31,355 bases of DNA from Deltaproteobacteria bacterium (GTDB lineage: Bacteria > Desulfobacterota > UBA8473), in contig DAOWME010000006.1 in assembly GCA_030643245.1 (NCBI GenBank), forward strand, positions 1-31,355, written 5' to 3'. The position numbers and the translations under genes were made by a program. Below the pieces are notes generated by a model, which saw only the letters and a program-made list of their open reading frames with translations, was not told the DNA's origin and did no database searches. The stretch's first letter is position 1; each line of letters begins with the position of its first letter. Positions 22,652 to 30,996 of this stretch are shown here, piece after piece.

Positions 22652-24142
22652 ATGGACATGGAGACAATAACATCTATTAAACCATTGCTGGCGACAGTTA
22701 CCCCGTTGCTTTGTATTCTCTTGATCATCTTGTCGAGAAGGATACCAAATCTCAGGGAACTGTGGACTATAATTGCATCATTGGTTACATTCTCTATTGT
22801 GGCCTCAATGGTTAAGACATTATATACAGGCAAGGTTATTGCTTATAAATTGGTAGAGGTCTATCCTGGAATAGATGTCGCCTTCAGGGTAGATGCCTTT
22901 GGACTATTTTTTGCCTTATTATCTTCTTTTCTGTGGATAGTGGTCTCCTTTTACTCTATCGGTTATATGAGATCTCTGAATGAGCATTCTCAAACAAGAT
23001 ACTATGCCTTTTTTGCAGTTGCGATCTCATCAGCTTTGGGAGTTGCGTTTTCAAGTAACCTGTTTACCCTTTATCTATTCTATGAGATATTAACGGTTTG
23101 CACCTATCCCCTGGTTACCCATAACCAGGATAATGAGGCACGCTCCTCAGGGAGAATATACCTGGGTTACCTACTTGGCACGTCAGTGGCCTTCTTTCTG
23201 CCTGCCATATTGTTCACCTACTATTTTGCAGGGACATTGGATTTCTCCCTACATGGAATACTTAACGGTAAAGCCTCAAATGGCATGATTACTTTTTTGT
23301 TTCTGCTATTTCTCTTTGGGATCGGCAAAGCCGCAATTATGCCTTTCAACGGATGGCTTCCCAGGGCCATGGTTGCCCCCACACCTGTTAGTGCCCTCCT
23401 CCATGCCGTTGCCGTAGTTAAGGCAGGGGTTTTTTGCCAGCTTAGAGTCTATTTTAATATCTTTGGAGTAGAGCTTCTTCATAATCAAAATCTGGATATA
23501 TTTCTTATCTACTTTGTCTCTATCACGATCCTTTTAGGTTCTTTATTTGCGCTAAAACAGGACGATATTAAGGCAATGCTTGCATACTCCACAATAAGCC
23601 AGCTTTCATATATAATCCTTGCAGCGGGGCTCTATTCTTATCATGGAATGCTGGGCGGGGTCGTCCATATTGTAATGCATGGATTTGGTAAGATTACTCT
23701 GTTTATGTGTGCCGGTTCCATACTATGTGGTGCCCATATCAAAAAGATAAGCCGGTTAGGAGGTATAGGAAGAAGGATGCCCATAACTATGCTTGCATTT
23801 TTCTTCGGCGCCTTATCCGTCGCCGGAATACCGCCTTTTGGCGGGTTCATGAGCAAATGGTTTCTTGCCCTGGGCTCGATCGAGGCCCATCAATGGCCGA
23901 TACTGGTTGTGCTTTTAACAAGTACCCTAATGAATTTAGGTTACTTTATGCCGGTGGTATTCATTTCATTCTTTGGAAAGGATAGCGAAAGCGTTAAGAG
24001 GGATCCGGATATACGTGAACCATCACCGTTTATTGTCGCACCTCTGGCGTTTACTGCATTGGTTTCTCTTGCTATATTCTTCTATCCATATCCGTTTATA
24101 CGTCTGGCTGAGATCTTTGTTAAGAGTATGATGGGAGGGTAA
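22652..24142 (+). CDS. Mrp-type antiporter large subunit 2 (MrpA/NuoL-like core)
   Basis: A 496-residue, about 14-helix antiporter-like protein. Key residues are E145 ('LYLFYEILTVCTYPLVTHNQ'), K226 ('GIGKAAIMPFNGWLP'), and H251 and K257 in 'APTPVSALLHAVAVVKAGVF'. That last pattern is typical of MrpA/NuoL rather than MrpD, so this gene probably stands in for the main body of MrpA. I chose ATG 22652, after the previous stop; an in-frame TTG at 22616 is unlikely. The ribosome site is weak. Confidence 0.88.
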   Translation: MDMETITSIKPLLATVTPLLCILLIILSRRIPNLRELWTIIASLVTFSIVASMVKTLYTGKVIAYKLVEVYPGIDVAFRVDAFGLFFALLSSFLWIVVSFYSIGYMRSLNEHSQTRYYAFFAVAISSALGVAFSSNLFTLYLFYEILTVCTYPLVTHNQDNEARSSGRIYLGYLLGTSVAFFLPAILFTYYFAGTLDFSLHGILNGKASNGMITFLFLLFLFGIGKAAIMPFNGWLPRAMVAPTPVSALLHAVAVVKAGVFCQLRVYFNIFGVELLHNQNLDIFLIYFVSITILLGSLFALKQDDIKAMLAYSTISQLSYIILAAGLYSYHGMLGGVVHIVMHGFGKITLFMCAGSILCGAHIKKISRLGGIGRRMPITMLAFFFGALSVAGIPPFGGFMSKWFLALGSIEAHQWPILVVLLTSTLMNLGYFMPVVFISFFGKDSESVKRDPDIREPSPFIVAPLAFTALVSLAIFFYPYPFIRLAEIFVKSMMGG

Positions 24143-24340
24143 ATGGGAAGAATAGAAAAAAAGGGGGGTAAGGTTGTTTACAGGCAAGATGATGGTGAGA
24201 TAACCGCCTGGTTAACCGATTTTGAGGAGAAAATGGAGATAGGCCATGAAGGAACTCCAGCATACAGAAAAGTTTTTTACGTTGTTTTTTTCATGACCAC
24301 CTTGTATCTAGGAACGATTCTCCTAAGGGCCATCTTATAA
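24143..24340 (+). CDS. Small single-helix membrane protein in the mrp operon
   Basis: A 65-residue protein: a charged soluble N-terminus ('MGRIEKKGGKVVYRQDDGEI') with the amphipathic 'LTDFEEKMEIGHEG', then one membrane helix near 45-62 ('FYVVFFMTTLYLGTILL'). It starts directly after the stop of large subunit 2 and ends directly before the next gene. I do not recognise a family. Its tight packing argues that it is a stoichiometric accessory subunit of the antiporter complex. Confidence 0.75.
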   Translation: MGRIEKKGGKVVYRQDDGEITAWLTDFEEKMEIGHEGTPAYRKVFYVVFFMTTLYLGTILLRAIL

Positions 24341-24607
24341 ATGGGGGTTATAGTGAAGAAGAAAAAAAAGAGAGAATTGGCCTTTTTTGACATACCGAAA
24401 AACAGAAATATGGTTGTTATACTTCTCTATGCAGTCCTTTCGATCCTTCTTATTATTGATCTTTTTATACACAGACATGGCGATTTTCATTGGGAGGAAT
24501 CACCCGAGTTTTTTGCTGTTTATGGATTCGTTGCCTGTGTCGTTTTAGTTTTTGTTGCAAAAGTCTTGCGTATTATTGTTGAAAGGGAAGAGGACTATTA
24601 TGATTGA
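24341..24607 (+). CDS. Small two-helix membrane protein in the mrp operon
   Basis: An 88-residue protein with a basic start (VKKKKKRE), one helix near 26-43, the loop 'HRHGDFHWEESPEFFAVYGF', a second helix, and the C-terminus 'VEREEDYYD'. I believe similar proteins with 'W-E--P-F-A-YGF' and an EDYYD end occur beside Mrp- or Nuo-like genes in other Desulfobacterota, but no function is known to me. It overlaps the start of large subunit 3 by eight bases, implying coupled translation. Confidence 0.78.
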   Translation: MGVIVKKKKKRELAFFDIPKNRNMVVILLYAVLSILLIIDLFIHRHGDFHWEESPEFFAVYGFVACVVLVFVAKVLRIIVEREEDYYD

Positions 24608-26294
24608 AAATGTTCCATTGGGAGCAATATTTATTATCGGAGCATTGTTTGTCCCTTTTTTAAAAGGGAAGATAAAGTCCTCGTATATCCTGTTCCTGCC
24701 TGTTCTTGCTTTCATAACCCTTCTTAACATGCCTGATGGCACACATTGGGTACTTGGTTTTCTCGATTATAATTTAATCCTTGTCAGAGTAGATAAACTG
24801 AGCAGGTTGTTTGGATATATATTCATTATATGGGCATTCCTGGCATTACTGTATTCTATTCACCTAAAAGATAAAGTGCAGCAAACAGCTGCCCTCATCT
24901 ATTCTGGAAGTGCATTGGGGATCGTTTTTTCCGGAGATTTGTTCAGCCTCTATATCTTTTGGGAAGTACTGGCAATTAGTTCAACAATGCTTATTTGGGC
25001 AAGAAGGGGAAGGGAATCGATTCGTGCCGGGTTTAGGTACCTTTTGGTTCATGCCGTCGGAGGGTTGAGTCTCTTGGCTGGCATTGTCATATACGTTGCT
25101 GAGACAGGCTCCCCCGAATTTGGGTACATCGGGTTAAACGGAGCCGCTTCTTATTTAATATTTTTAGGGTTTTGTTTGAATACTGCGGTTATCCCTCTTC
25201 ACTTCTGGGTTCCTGATGCGTATCCTGAGGCAACGGTTGAAGGCGCCATATTTTTATCCGTGTTCACTACAAAGACCGGAGTATATATCCTGGCGAGAAC
25301 ATTTCCCGGTACCGAACTCCTTGCATGGCTGGGAGCGATAATGACCGCTTTTCCCATATTCTATGCAGTTATTTCTAATGACATAAGGAGAGTGCTTGCG
25401 TACAGCCTTCTCAATCAGGTTGGTTTTATGGTTTGCGGAATCGGTTTGGGCACGGCATTGGCTATAAACGGTGCTGTTTCCCATGCGTTTTGCAATATCC
25501 TCTTTGAAGGACTCCTTTTTATGGCAACCGGAGCAGTTCTTTATATGACAGGAAAGAGTAATTGCACTGATTTGGGCGGATTGTACAAAACAATGCCGAT
25601 TACCTGTGGATTATGTTTGATTGGTGCCGTGTCAATAGGGGGATTCCCACTCTTTAGCGGTTTTATCAGTGAATCAATGACAATCACTGCATCTGCGAAA
25701 GAGAGCCTTCCTATCATGTGGTTTATCTTGCAATTTTCAGCAGTTGGGGTCTTACACCATGCAAGTATAAAGATACCGTTTTTCACATTTTTTTCCGAGG
25801 ATTCCGGTATAAGGACAGAAGAGCCTCCGTTCAATATGCTTCTTGCTATGTCAATTGCCGCATTTTTAAGCATTTTTATCGGCATATATCCTGACGTACT
25901 ATATAGGATTTTGCCCTATCCTGTTGATTATGAACCATATACTTTGGGTCATGTCATAGGTAAGTTACAGTTACTGTTCTTTGGGGTTCTCGCGTTTTGT
26001 CTTCTTATATTTTCCGGATATTACCCATCAGAGAAGAGAACAATTAATTTAGATATGGATTGGTTTCTATATAGGAAGCCCGTTCAATACGGCCTTCCTG
26101 CTTTACAGTTTATTTTTGGTGGGATTGCCTCAATTATGGGCAGGATATTTACGGAGTCTGCTCCAAGAGTATCGGCAAACTTCATAAGTAAACCCCGGCC
26201 CAAGACCGACCGCCTATTATCTCCCATGGGTGTTTCCGTCCTGATCGCAACCGCTTTCATATCGATACTATCCGCTGTCTTTTTTCTTCTATAG
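24600..26294 (+). CDS. Mrp-type antiporter large subunit 3 (divergent MrpD-like)
   Basis: A 564-residue antiporter-like protein with about 14 helices and a C-terminal extension of about 60 residues. E122 is present in 'GDLFSLYIFWEVLAISSTML' and K225 in 'FTTKTGVYILAR'. However, the lysine that normally precedes 'PLHFW-PDAY' is asparagine (N194 in 'FCLNTAVIPLHFWVPDAYPE'). I chose ATG 24600, inside the end of the previous gene, with GAAGAGG upstream. The residue change suggests a different ion pathway or a regulatory role compared with the other two large subunits. Confidence 0.88.
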   Translation: MIENVPLGAIFIIGALFVPFLKGKIKSSYILFLPVLAFITLLNMPDGTHWVLGFLDYNLILVRVDKLSRLFGYIFIIWAFLALLYSIHLKDKVQQTAALIYSGSALGIVFSGDLFSLYIFWEVLAISSTMLIWARRGRESIRAGFRYLLVHAVGGLSLLAGIVIYVAETGSPEFGYIGLNGAASYLIFLGFCLNTAVIPLHFWVPDAYPEATVEGAIFLSVFTTKTGVYILARTFPGTELLAWLGAIMTAFPIFYAVISNDIRRVLAYSLLNQVGFMVCGIGLGTALAINGAVSHAFCNILFEGLLFMATGAVLYMTGKSNCTDLGGLYKTMPITCGLCLIGAVSIGGFPLFSGFISESMTITASAKESLPIMWFILQFSAVGVLHHASIKIPFFTFFSEDSGIRTEEPPFNMLLAMSIAAFLSIFIGIYPDVLYRILPYPVDYEPYTLGHVIGKLQLLFFGVLAFCLLIFSGYYPSEKRTINLDMDWFLYRKPVQYGLPALQFIFGGIASIMGRIFTESAPRVSANFISKPRPKTDRLLSPMGVSVLIATAFISILSAVFFLL

Positions 26295-26503
26295 GGTATC
26301 CGGAAACCTGAATTTGGGGATGGCCCCCTACGCTGTGATAGGTATGAAATATTTGTGGGTGCTATAGACCTTACCTTTCGCTAGCTTTATAGGACAATTT
26401 GTATTTTAATTTATAACCATGTGTTTTTTAACGGACTTTTATTATGAAATAGATTAATACTGATTCTAACGGATTCTGTGGGGAAATAAATTCAATAAGT
26501 TAT

Positions 26504-26616
26504 GGCATCCTTCATAAAAGCTATAAAGTAGTTTACACTTTCTAATAAAAAAACGGTCTCGGCACAGATTCAGCAGCCATAATTTCAAAAGTGTAAACTG
26601 ATTTATGAAGGATGCC
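26504..26616. mobile_element. Family A MITE, complete copy (A3) with 8-bp target duplication
   Basis: Exactly 113 bp, with ends GGCATCCTTCATA and TATGAAGGATGCC and about 90 percent identity by eye to 18411-18523. TAAGTTAT lies directly on both sides (26496-26503 and 26617-26624), an exact 8-bp duplication. Confidence 0.9.
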
Positions 26617-26636
26617 TAAGTTATCATTGAAATTAA

Positions 26637-26649
26637 GGCATCCTTCATA
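26637..26649 (+). repeat. Solo family A end (A5)
   Basis: GGCATCCTTCATA repeats the 13-bp terminus of the family A element, 20 bp after the right end of A3. It may be the relic of a second insertion or excision. Confidence 0.5.
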
Positions 26650-26700
26650 ATTAGGTAAAGACCTCTTGACGAAAAGCCGAAGGAAGGGGAAAGGAGGCTC

Positions 26701-27543
26701 ATGAACCAGGAGACCAGTCCCAACTTCAAGTTGAGCATAATTCTTTTTCTCGTAACATTGACAACGACGATGCTTGCCGGAGCCCTGCAACAGGGTATAA
26801 ATCCCAAGGATACCCCTCTTCAGGTCGTGAAAGGCGTGCCCTTTGCTCTAACGCTGATGATCATTCTCTTATCCCATGAACTCGGTCACTATATTACGTC
26901 CAAAAAACATGGCGTTGATGTCACTCTTCCCTACTTCATCCCGGCCCCCTCATTTATAGGAACCTTTGGGGCCTTCATAAAGATGAAATCGCCCCTGCTC
27001 GACAGAAGGGCATTGTTGGACATAGGGGCTTCCGGTCCACTGGTCGGGGTAATTGTCTCTATCCCCTTTCTCATTATAGGTTTGAAGCTATCTGAGATAA
27101 CAACAGGGACCCAGCCTGGCGGCGCTGTCCTAGGTTCTTCCATATTATTCTCTCTTGTGGCAAAACTCACCCTCGGTTCTATCCCGGAGAATTGTAATAT
27201 CCTGATCCATCCCATAGGGTTTGCCGGATGGATAGGGTTATTGGTCACTTCACTCAACCTTTTGCCTGTAGGGCAGCTAGATGGGGGGCATGTGGCCTAT
27301 GCGGTGCTGGGAGAAAAACAGAGTAGGCTTTCCACAATAGTTGTATTCTTCCTTTTTATCTTCGGGTTCCTTGGCTGGAAGGGATGGTTTGTCTGGGGAT
27401 TCATCCTCCTGATCATGGGTTTGAGGCATCCTCGTCCACTGGACATTCTGACACCATTGGACGCTAAGAGGAAGACCATCGGATGGATAACCCTTGTAGT
27501 ATTCATTCTAACCTTTACACCAGTTCCTTTTGGATATGTTTAG
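26701..27543 (+). CDS. Site-2-type membrane metalloprotease (M50)
   Basis: A 280-residue polytopic protein. The zinc motif H59-E60-L-G-H63 lies in a membrane helix ('IILLSHELGHYI') and the third ligand D194 in 'NLLPVGQLDGGH', so all catalytic residues are present. There is no PDZ domain, which places it with the short archaeal/plant EGY-like S2P group ('PYFIPAPSFIGTFGAFIKMK' is typical). The site is AAAGGAGG, 7 nt before ATG. It is likely to cleave membrane-anchored substrates such as anti-sigma factors or other regulators; none is encoded nearby. It may be co-transcribed with the gene at 27669. Confidence 0.92.
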   Translation: MNQETSPNFKLSIILFLVTLTTTMLAGALQQGINPKDTPLQVVKGVPFALTLMIILLSHELGHYITSKKHGVDVTLPYFIPAPSFIGTFGAFIKMKSPLLDRRALLDIGASGPLVGVIVSIPFLIIGLKLSEITTGTQPGGAVLGSSILFSLVAKLTLGSIPENCNILIHPIGFAGWIGLLVTSLNLLPVGQLDGGHVAYAVLGEKQSRLSTIVVFFLFIFGFLGWKGWFVWGFILLIMGLRHPRPLDILTPLDAKRKTIGWITLVVFILTFTPVPFGYV

Positions 27544-27668
27544 AAGATGTTTGAAAATTTTGGATCTTGTGTTTCTCTCTCCTGACATCTGACACCGAAA
27601 AGTAAGAAAGGAAGTATGTCCTTTAGTCCTGTAAGTCTTCAGATACCAAATCCGGCAAGTCCAGAGAA

Positions 27669-29165
27669 ATGAACCTATCAAAAGGATTTTCCAGGACCTT
27701 AACGCTCATCATCGTTGCTTTCTGGCTCATAATGACAGGGTTGTTAGTCAAGAAAACCTGCCTCAACTCCCCTCAGTCGCCTCAAACCATTGCTCCGGCA
27801 GATTTAAAGAAACCCATTACCTTCTCAGGAGAAGAATGGATGGGGATTTACATGGGTAGGAATAAGGTTGGATATAGTGTCACAGACATGGATAAGGCGG
27901 ACAATACCTATCTCATCTCTGAAAAGATATTGATGAAACTCAATGTAATGGGTGTTCCTCAGACGATAGATATCCGCAAACGATCGGTGCTTGATATAGA
28001 TTTTTACCTAAGGTCATTCAGTTTCAGTCTTCAATCGGGCGTGGTGAAGTTCCTGGCCCGTGGAGAGGTGTCGGAAAATAAGATGGCGCTATTTGTCAGT
28101 TCAGGAGGACGTGAGGTCCAAGAAACAATCCCTCTAAAAACCACCCCTTACCTGTCCGACAGCTTTAATTTCGTATTATTACAGCAAGGATTACATGTGG
28201 GAAAAGAGTTCAGCTTCCCTATCTTCGACCCTTCAACTATGACCAGCGATGAGGTAATAATCAAGATAGAGGCAAAGGAAGAGATGGAAATCGGCGGAGA
28301 GAATGTCTTGGCCTATCGCCTGATAGAGTCGTTTAAGGGTGTGGTGATCACAGTGTGGGTTAGTGAAGAGGGCAAGACATTGAGGGAAGAAAGTCCCATG
28401 GGGATGGTATTCTTAAAGGAGACTAAAGAAGAGGCGCTAACAAAAAACTGGCCAAAAGGATCTGGTACTGCGGGCGCTGACATCATTTTATCCACCGCTG
28501 TTCCTGTTAATATCCATATAGAAAGACCCAGGTCTCTAAAAAGCCTGAAAGTGAGGCTGGAGGGTATTTCCCCAGGTGACTTCAAACTTTCGGGCGGCAG
28601 GCAGACCTTTAAAAACAACATATTGAAGGTAACCAGGGAGAATATCAAAGTCGCCGGTTCATACGTCCTTCCACTAAGAGAGGGAAGATTTGAAAAGCAC
28701 TTGGAACCGTCCATCTTGGTTCAGAGTAATGACCTGAAGATAGTGGAACAGGCCCGGAGGATTATGGGAGGTGAGAAGAATGCATTGAAGGTGGCGACGA
28801 TGATAATGGTCTGGGTATATCAGAGTGTGGACAAGAAGCCTATCATAAGCATACCAAGCGCTCTGGCGGTGCTGGAATCAAAGGTTGGAGATTGTAATGA
28901 GCATACAGCCCTCTTCACAGCATTGACTAGAGCAGCTGGGATACCTACCAGGATCATCGCAGGCATCGTCTTCTCTGAGAAAAATTTCTACTATCATACA
29001 TGGTCGGAAGTCTATGTGGGGGAGTGGATATCCATTGACCCAACCATGAAGCAATTCCCTGCAGATGCCACCCATATCCGGCTTGTAGAAGGTGGACTGG
29101 CCAAACAAGTTGAGATGATGAAGGTGATAGGACATCTCAAGGCAGAAATCTTAGAATACCAATGA
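27669..29165 (+). CDS. Transglutaminase-like (papain-fold) protein with membrane anchor
   Basis: A 498-residue protein with an N-terminal membrane anchor (about 10-28, 'TLTLIIVAFWLIMTGLLV'), a long beta-rich periplasmic part, and a C-terminal transglutaminase-core domain (about 365-480). The triad is visible: C409 in 'VGDCNEHTALF', H443 in 'FYYHTWSEVYV' and D457 in 'ISIDPTMKQ'. The segment 'AGIPTRIIAGIVF' is typical. Many bacterial members are proteases or peptide-binding proteins rather than true transglutaminases. Its last bases overlap the start of a truncated ABC ATPase (ATGA), so the two formed an operon, probably with a permease now lost. Confidence 0.88.
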   Translation: MNLSKGFSRTLTLIIVAFWLIMTGLLVKKTCLNSPQSPQTIAPADLKKPITFSGEEWMGIYMGRNKVGYSVTDMDKADNTYLISEKILMKLNVMGVPQTIDIRKRSVLDIDFYLRSFSFSLQSGVVKFLARGEVSENKMALFVSSGGREVQETIPLKTTPYLSDSFNFVLLQQGLHVGKEFSFPIFDPSTMTSDEVIIKIEAKEEMEIGGENVLAYRLIESFKGVVITVWVSEEGKTLREESPMGMVFLKETKEEALTKNWPKGSGTAGADIILSTAVPVNIHIERPRSLKSLKVRLEGISPGDFKLSGGRQTFKNNILKVTRENIKVAGSYVLPLREGRFEKHLEPSILVQSNDLKIVEQARRIMGGEKNALKVATMIMVWVYQSVDKKPIISIPSALAVLESKVGDCNEHTALFTALTRAAGIPTRIIAGIVFSEKNFYYHTWSEVYVGEWISIDPTMKQFPADATHIRLVEGGLAKQVEMMKVIGHLKAEILEYQ

Positions 29166-29266
29166 TTCAACTAATTGATCTTACAAAGAGATATCCCAAA
29201 CTGAAAGCAGTGGATGGCGTCAACCTCGAGATAAGGCCGGGAGAAATATATGGTTTCCTTGGGGCT
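29162..29266 (+). pseudogene. ABC transporter ATPase, truncated before Walker A
   Basis: The ATG overlaps the transglutaminase stop (ATGA). The protein reads 'MIQLIDLTKRYPKLKAVDGV' then 'NLEIRPGEIYGFLGA', an excellent ABC ATPase N-terminus. It then breaks exactly where 'NGAGKTT' (Walker A) should follow. After 29266 the sequence belongs to the downstream flank of the convergent stomatin gene, and the frame ends as unrelated residues at 29353. About 200 to 280 residues of the ATPase and any permease are missing. This marks a deletion, insertion or assembly junction. Confidence 0.85.
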
Positions 29267-29300
29267 GTTTTCTTGTGTCTTCCCTTTTGTCTTCCTTATA

Positions 29301-30242
29301 TCACGAACTTTTGCTTGGGGGCGTCTTTTTGGTGTGCCCCAAGACGGACATAACTGTTGCAACCATTGATGAAATATCTCCCATATTGGCAGGGATAATC
29401 ATAGTGTTATTCTCTTTGGCCAAATTTCCAAATTCTGCGATATACTTTTCTGCCACTCTTAAATTTGCGGCTGTTTCTCCTCCGGTCAGACTTAAAGATT
29501 CAGCAACCTTCTTGATCCCTTCAGCTGTGGCCTGTGCAACCAGTTCAATTTCTTTTGCTTGACCTTCAGCCTCATTTATACGTTTTTGTTTCTCACCTTC
29601 GGACACTTCGATAGCTTCTTTTTTTAATCCTTCCGCACGGTTTATCCGGGATTGTCTATCACCCTCAGATGTTGCAATAGCAGCACGTTTCTCTCGCTCA
29701 GCTTTCATCTGTTTTTCCATTGCATCCATTACAGTTTTAGGCGGAGTTATATCCTTAATCTCATAGCGCAAAACCTTAACTCCCCAATTCTGAGCTGCTT
29801 CGTCAATTACAGAAACTACTTGCTGGTTTAGGCTCTCTCGTTCTTCAAATGTTCTGTCAAGTTCAATTTTGCCAATCACTGAACGTAATGAGGTTTGAGC
29901 AAGCTGGCTTGCCGCAACTCTATAGTCATCAATACCGTAGGAAGATAGCTTGCTGTCGATCACCTGCAGATATAGAATACCATCGACTGCAACGGATACA
30001 TTATCGGTTGTAATGCAATCCTGTGAAGGGATGTCCATAACCTCTTCTTTAAGGGAACGTTTGTATGCGACCTTATCAAGGAAAGGGATGAGAATTTGGA
30101 AGCCTGCGCTAAGAGACTTGCTGTACTTGCCAAGTCGTTCGACAATGTATTTCGACCTTTGAGGTACAATAACGGCTGTTTTTATTAATAGGACAATAAC
30201 AATGACAGCTAATACACTTACAACAATCAATGGCTCGTTCAT
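29301..30242 (-). CDS. Stomatin/paraslipin (SPFH domain) membrane protein
   Basis: A 313-residue protein with an N-terminal membrane helix (about 5-22), the SPFH/Band 7 domain (about 23-190, starting 'VPQRSKYIVERLGKYSKSLS' and including 'DVSVAVDGILYLQV'-like strands), and an alanine/glutamate-rich coiled coil ('SEGDRQSRINRAEGLKKEAI', 'EAEGQAKEIELVAQATAEGI'). ATG 30240-30242 has AAGGAGGG upstream; an in-frame codon 42 bp earlier is less likely. Stomatins form membrane microdomain scaffolds and usually work with NfeD, whose broken gene precedes it by 10 bp. The C-terminal coding bases contain a 7-bp stem (29314-29343), possibly part of a terminator. Confidence 0.93.
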   Translation of the reverse strand: MNEPLIVVSVLAVIVIVLLIKTAVIVPQRSKYIVERLGKYSKSLSAGFQILIPFLDKVAYKRSLKEEVMDIPSQDCITTDNVSVAVDGILYLQVIDSKLSSYGIDDYRVAASQLAQTSLRSVIGKIELDRTFEERESLNQQVVSVIDEAAQNWGVKVLRYEIKDITPPKTVMDAMEKQMKAEREKRAAIATSEGDRQSRINRAEGLKKEAIEVSEGEKQKRINEAEGQAKEIELVAQATAEGIKKVAESLSLTGGETAANLRVAEKYIAEFGNLAKENNTMIIPANMGDISSMVATVMSVLGHTKKTPPSKSS

Positions 30243-30252
30243 TTTTCCCTCC

Positions 30253-30713
30253 TTATACAGGTTTAACCTTAGAAGTGAGTCCATCCTCGGAATCTTGACT
30301 TTCTATTAAAACAGTTTTCCCTTCTTCAATTTCCTCCTCTGCAATAGCCCTCCAAAAACTCCCCATAACTTTTATTTCACCAGGCATATTAGGAGTTATT
30401 GTTTTTGTGACAATTGCTGTTTTCCCAATCTTCGAATCCGTGTAGTCATCATGAATACTATCGCGAGTCTTCCCTTTGAATATCTTCAGGCTGTATTTCC
30501 GTAAAGCAAAAAGCAGAGTTAATGATGACACTATAAATATAGTATTTGGCTTGTTAATTCAATATCAAATAACCATGTAATTAATGCCACAACCCAACAT
30601 CCAATAGTAAAAAAAATTAAAATAACCCCTGGCAATGCTAACTCGCCAATTAAAAATGCAACACCGACAAGAAACCATATTAGAGATGGTGAAAGAGTCA
30701 CTATGTTCTCCAT
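30253..30713 (-). pseudogene. nfeD: NfeD-like protein, frameshifted
   Basis: Two abutting frames together make one short NfeD. Positions 30713-30534 encode 'SPSLIWFLVGVAFLIGELAL' and 'PGVILIFFTIGCWVVALITW', the NfeD membrane helices, ending at TAG (30531-30533). The next frame continues 'SSLTLLFALRKYSLKIFKGK' and the OB-fold domain 'GKTAIVTKTI' with 'GSFWRAIAEEEIEEGKTVLI', ending at 30253. Adding one T in the 'tatttatag' stretch (about 30532-30538) restores a single protein of about 152 residues. It is either a one-base deletion or a sequencing error; programmed shifting is not suggested by a slippery heptamer. No clear ribosome site is seen at 30713. Confidence 0.8.
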
Positions 30714-30772
30714 TTTTATTATTGAAATTGATGGCTATGCAGCACAATCGCGGCGCTGACCCGCGAGCACGG

Positions 30773-30804
30773 CGGATGGAAGCAGGCTTGCCTGCTGCCA
30801 TCCG
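30773..30804. repeat. Long hairpin, REP-like
   Basis: CGGATGG-A-AGCAGGC is followed by TT and then GCCTGCT-G-CCATCCG: a 14-bp stem with one internal mismatch and a very short loop. Confidence 0.6.
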
Positions 30805-30849
30805 GCGAGCGCAGTCGGGACAAGGCACTTGACGAAGTCAGCGACGCGA

Positions 30850-30875
30850 TTCCCGGCGACGTCAGTCGCCGGGAA
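30850..30875. repeat. Second GC-rich hairpin, REP-like
   Basis: TTCCCGGCGAC, GTCA loop, GTCGCCGGGAA: a perfect 11-bp stem, 45 bp from the previous hairpin. Pairs like this are typical of REP/BIME elements, though no second copy is present in this window to confirm a family. Confidence 0.6.
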
Positions 30876-30996
30876 CGCCTCGCATCACCTGCACCCAAAG
30901 CCAATTAGGACGTGACAAATGCAACCTTTAACAAGGCATTCGCAAAATTAAAAACCGCCCAAGCTTTGGGTGTCAGCGTGAATGCGATTGTTGTGT

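Larger units (their letters stand above)
26295..26700. other. Intergenic region after the mrp operon
   Basis: No gene is visible. 26295-26495 is AT-rich apart from a short GGGG/CCCC stem near 26325-26337. No U-run terminator is evident after the operon. The rest holds the MITE A3 with its target duplications, a solo 13-bp family A end, and an AAAGGAGG ribosome site before 26701. Confidence 0.5.

Noticed and set aside
30773..30910. Integron attC site
   Set aside because: The GC-rich hairpins lack the paired R/L boxes with GTTRRRY ends, and the neighbouring genes are not in a cassette array.
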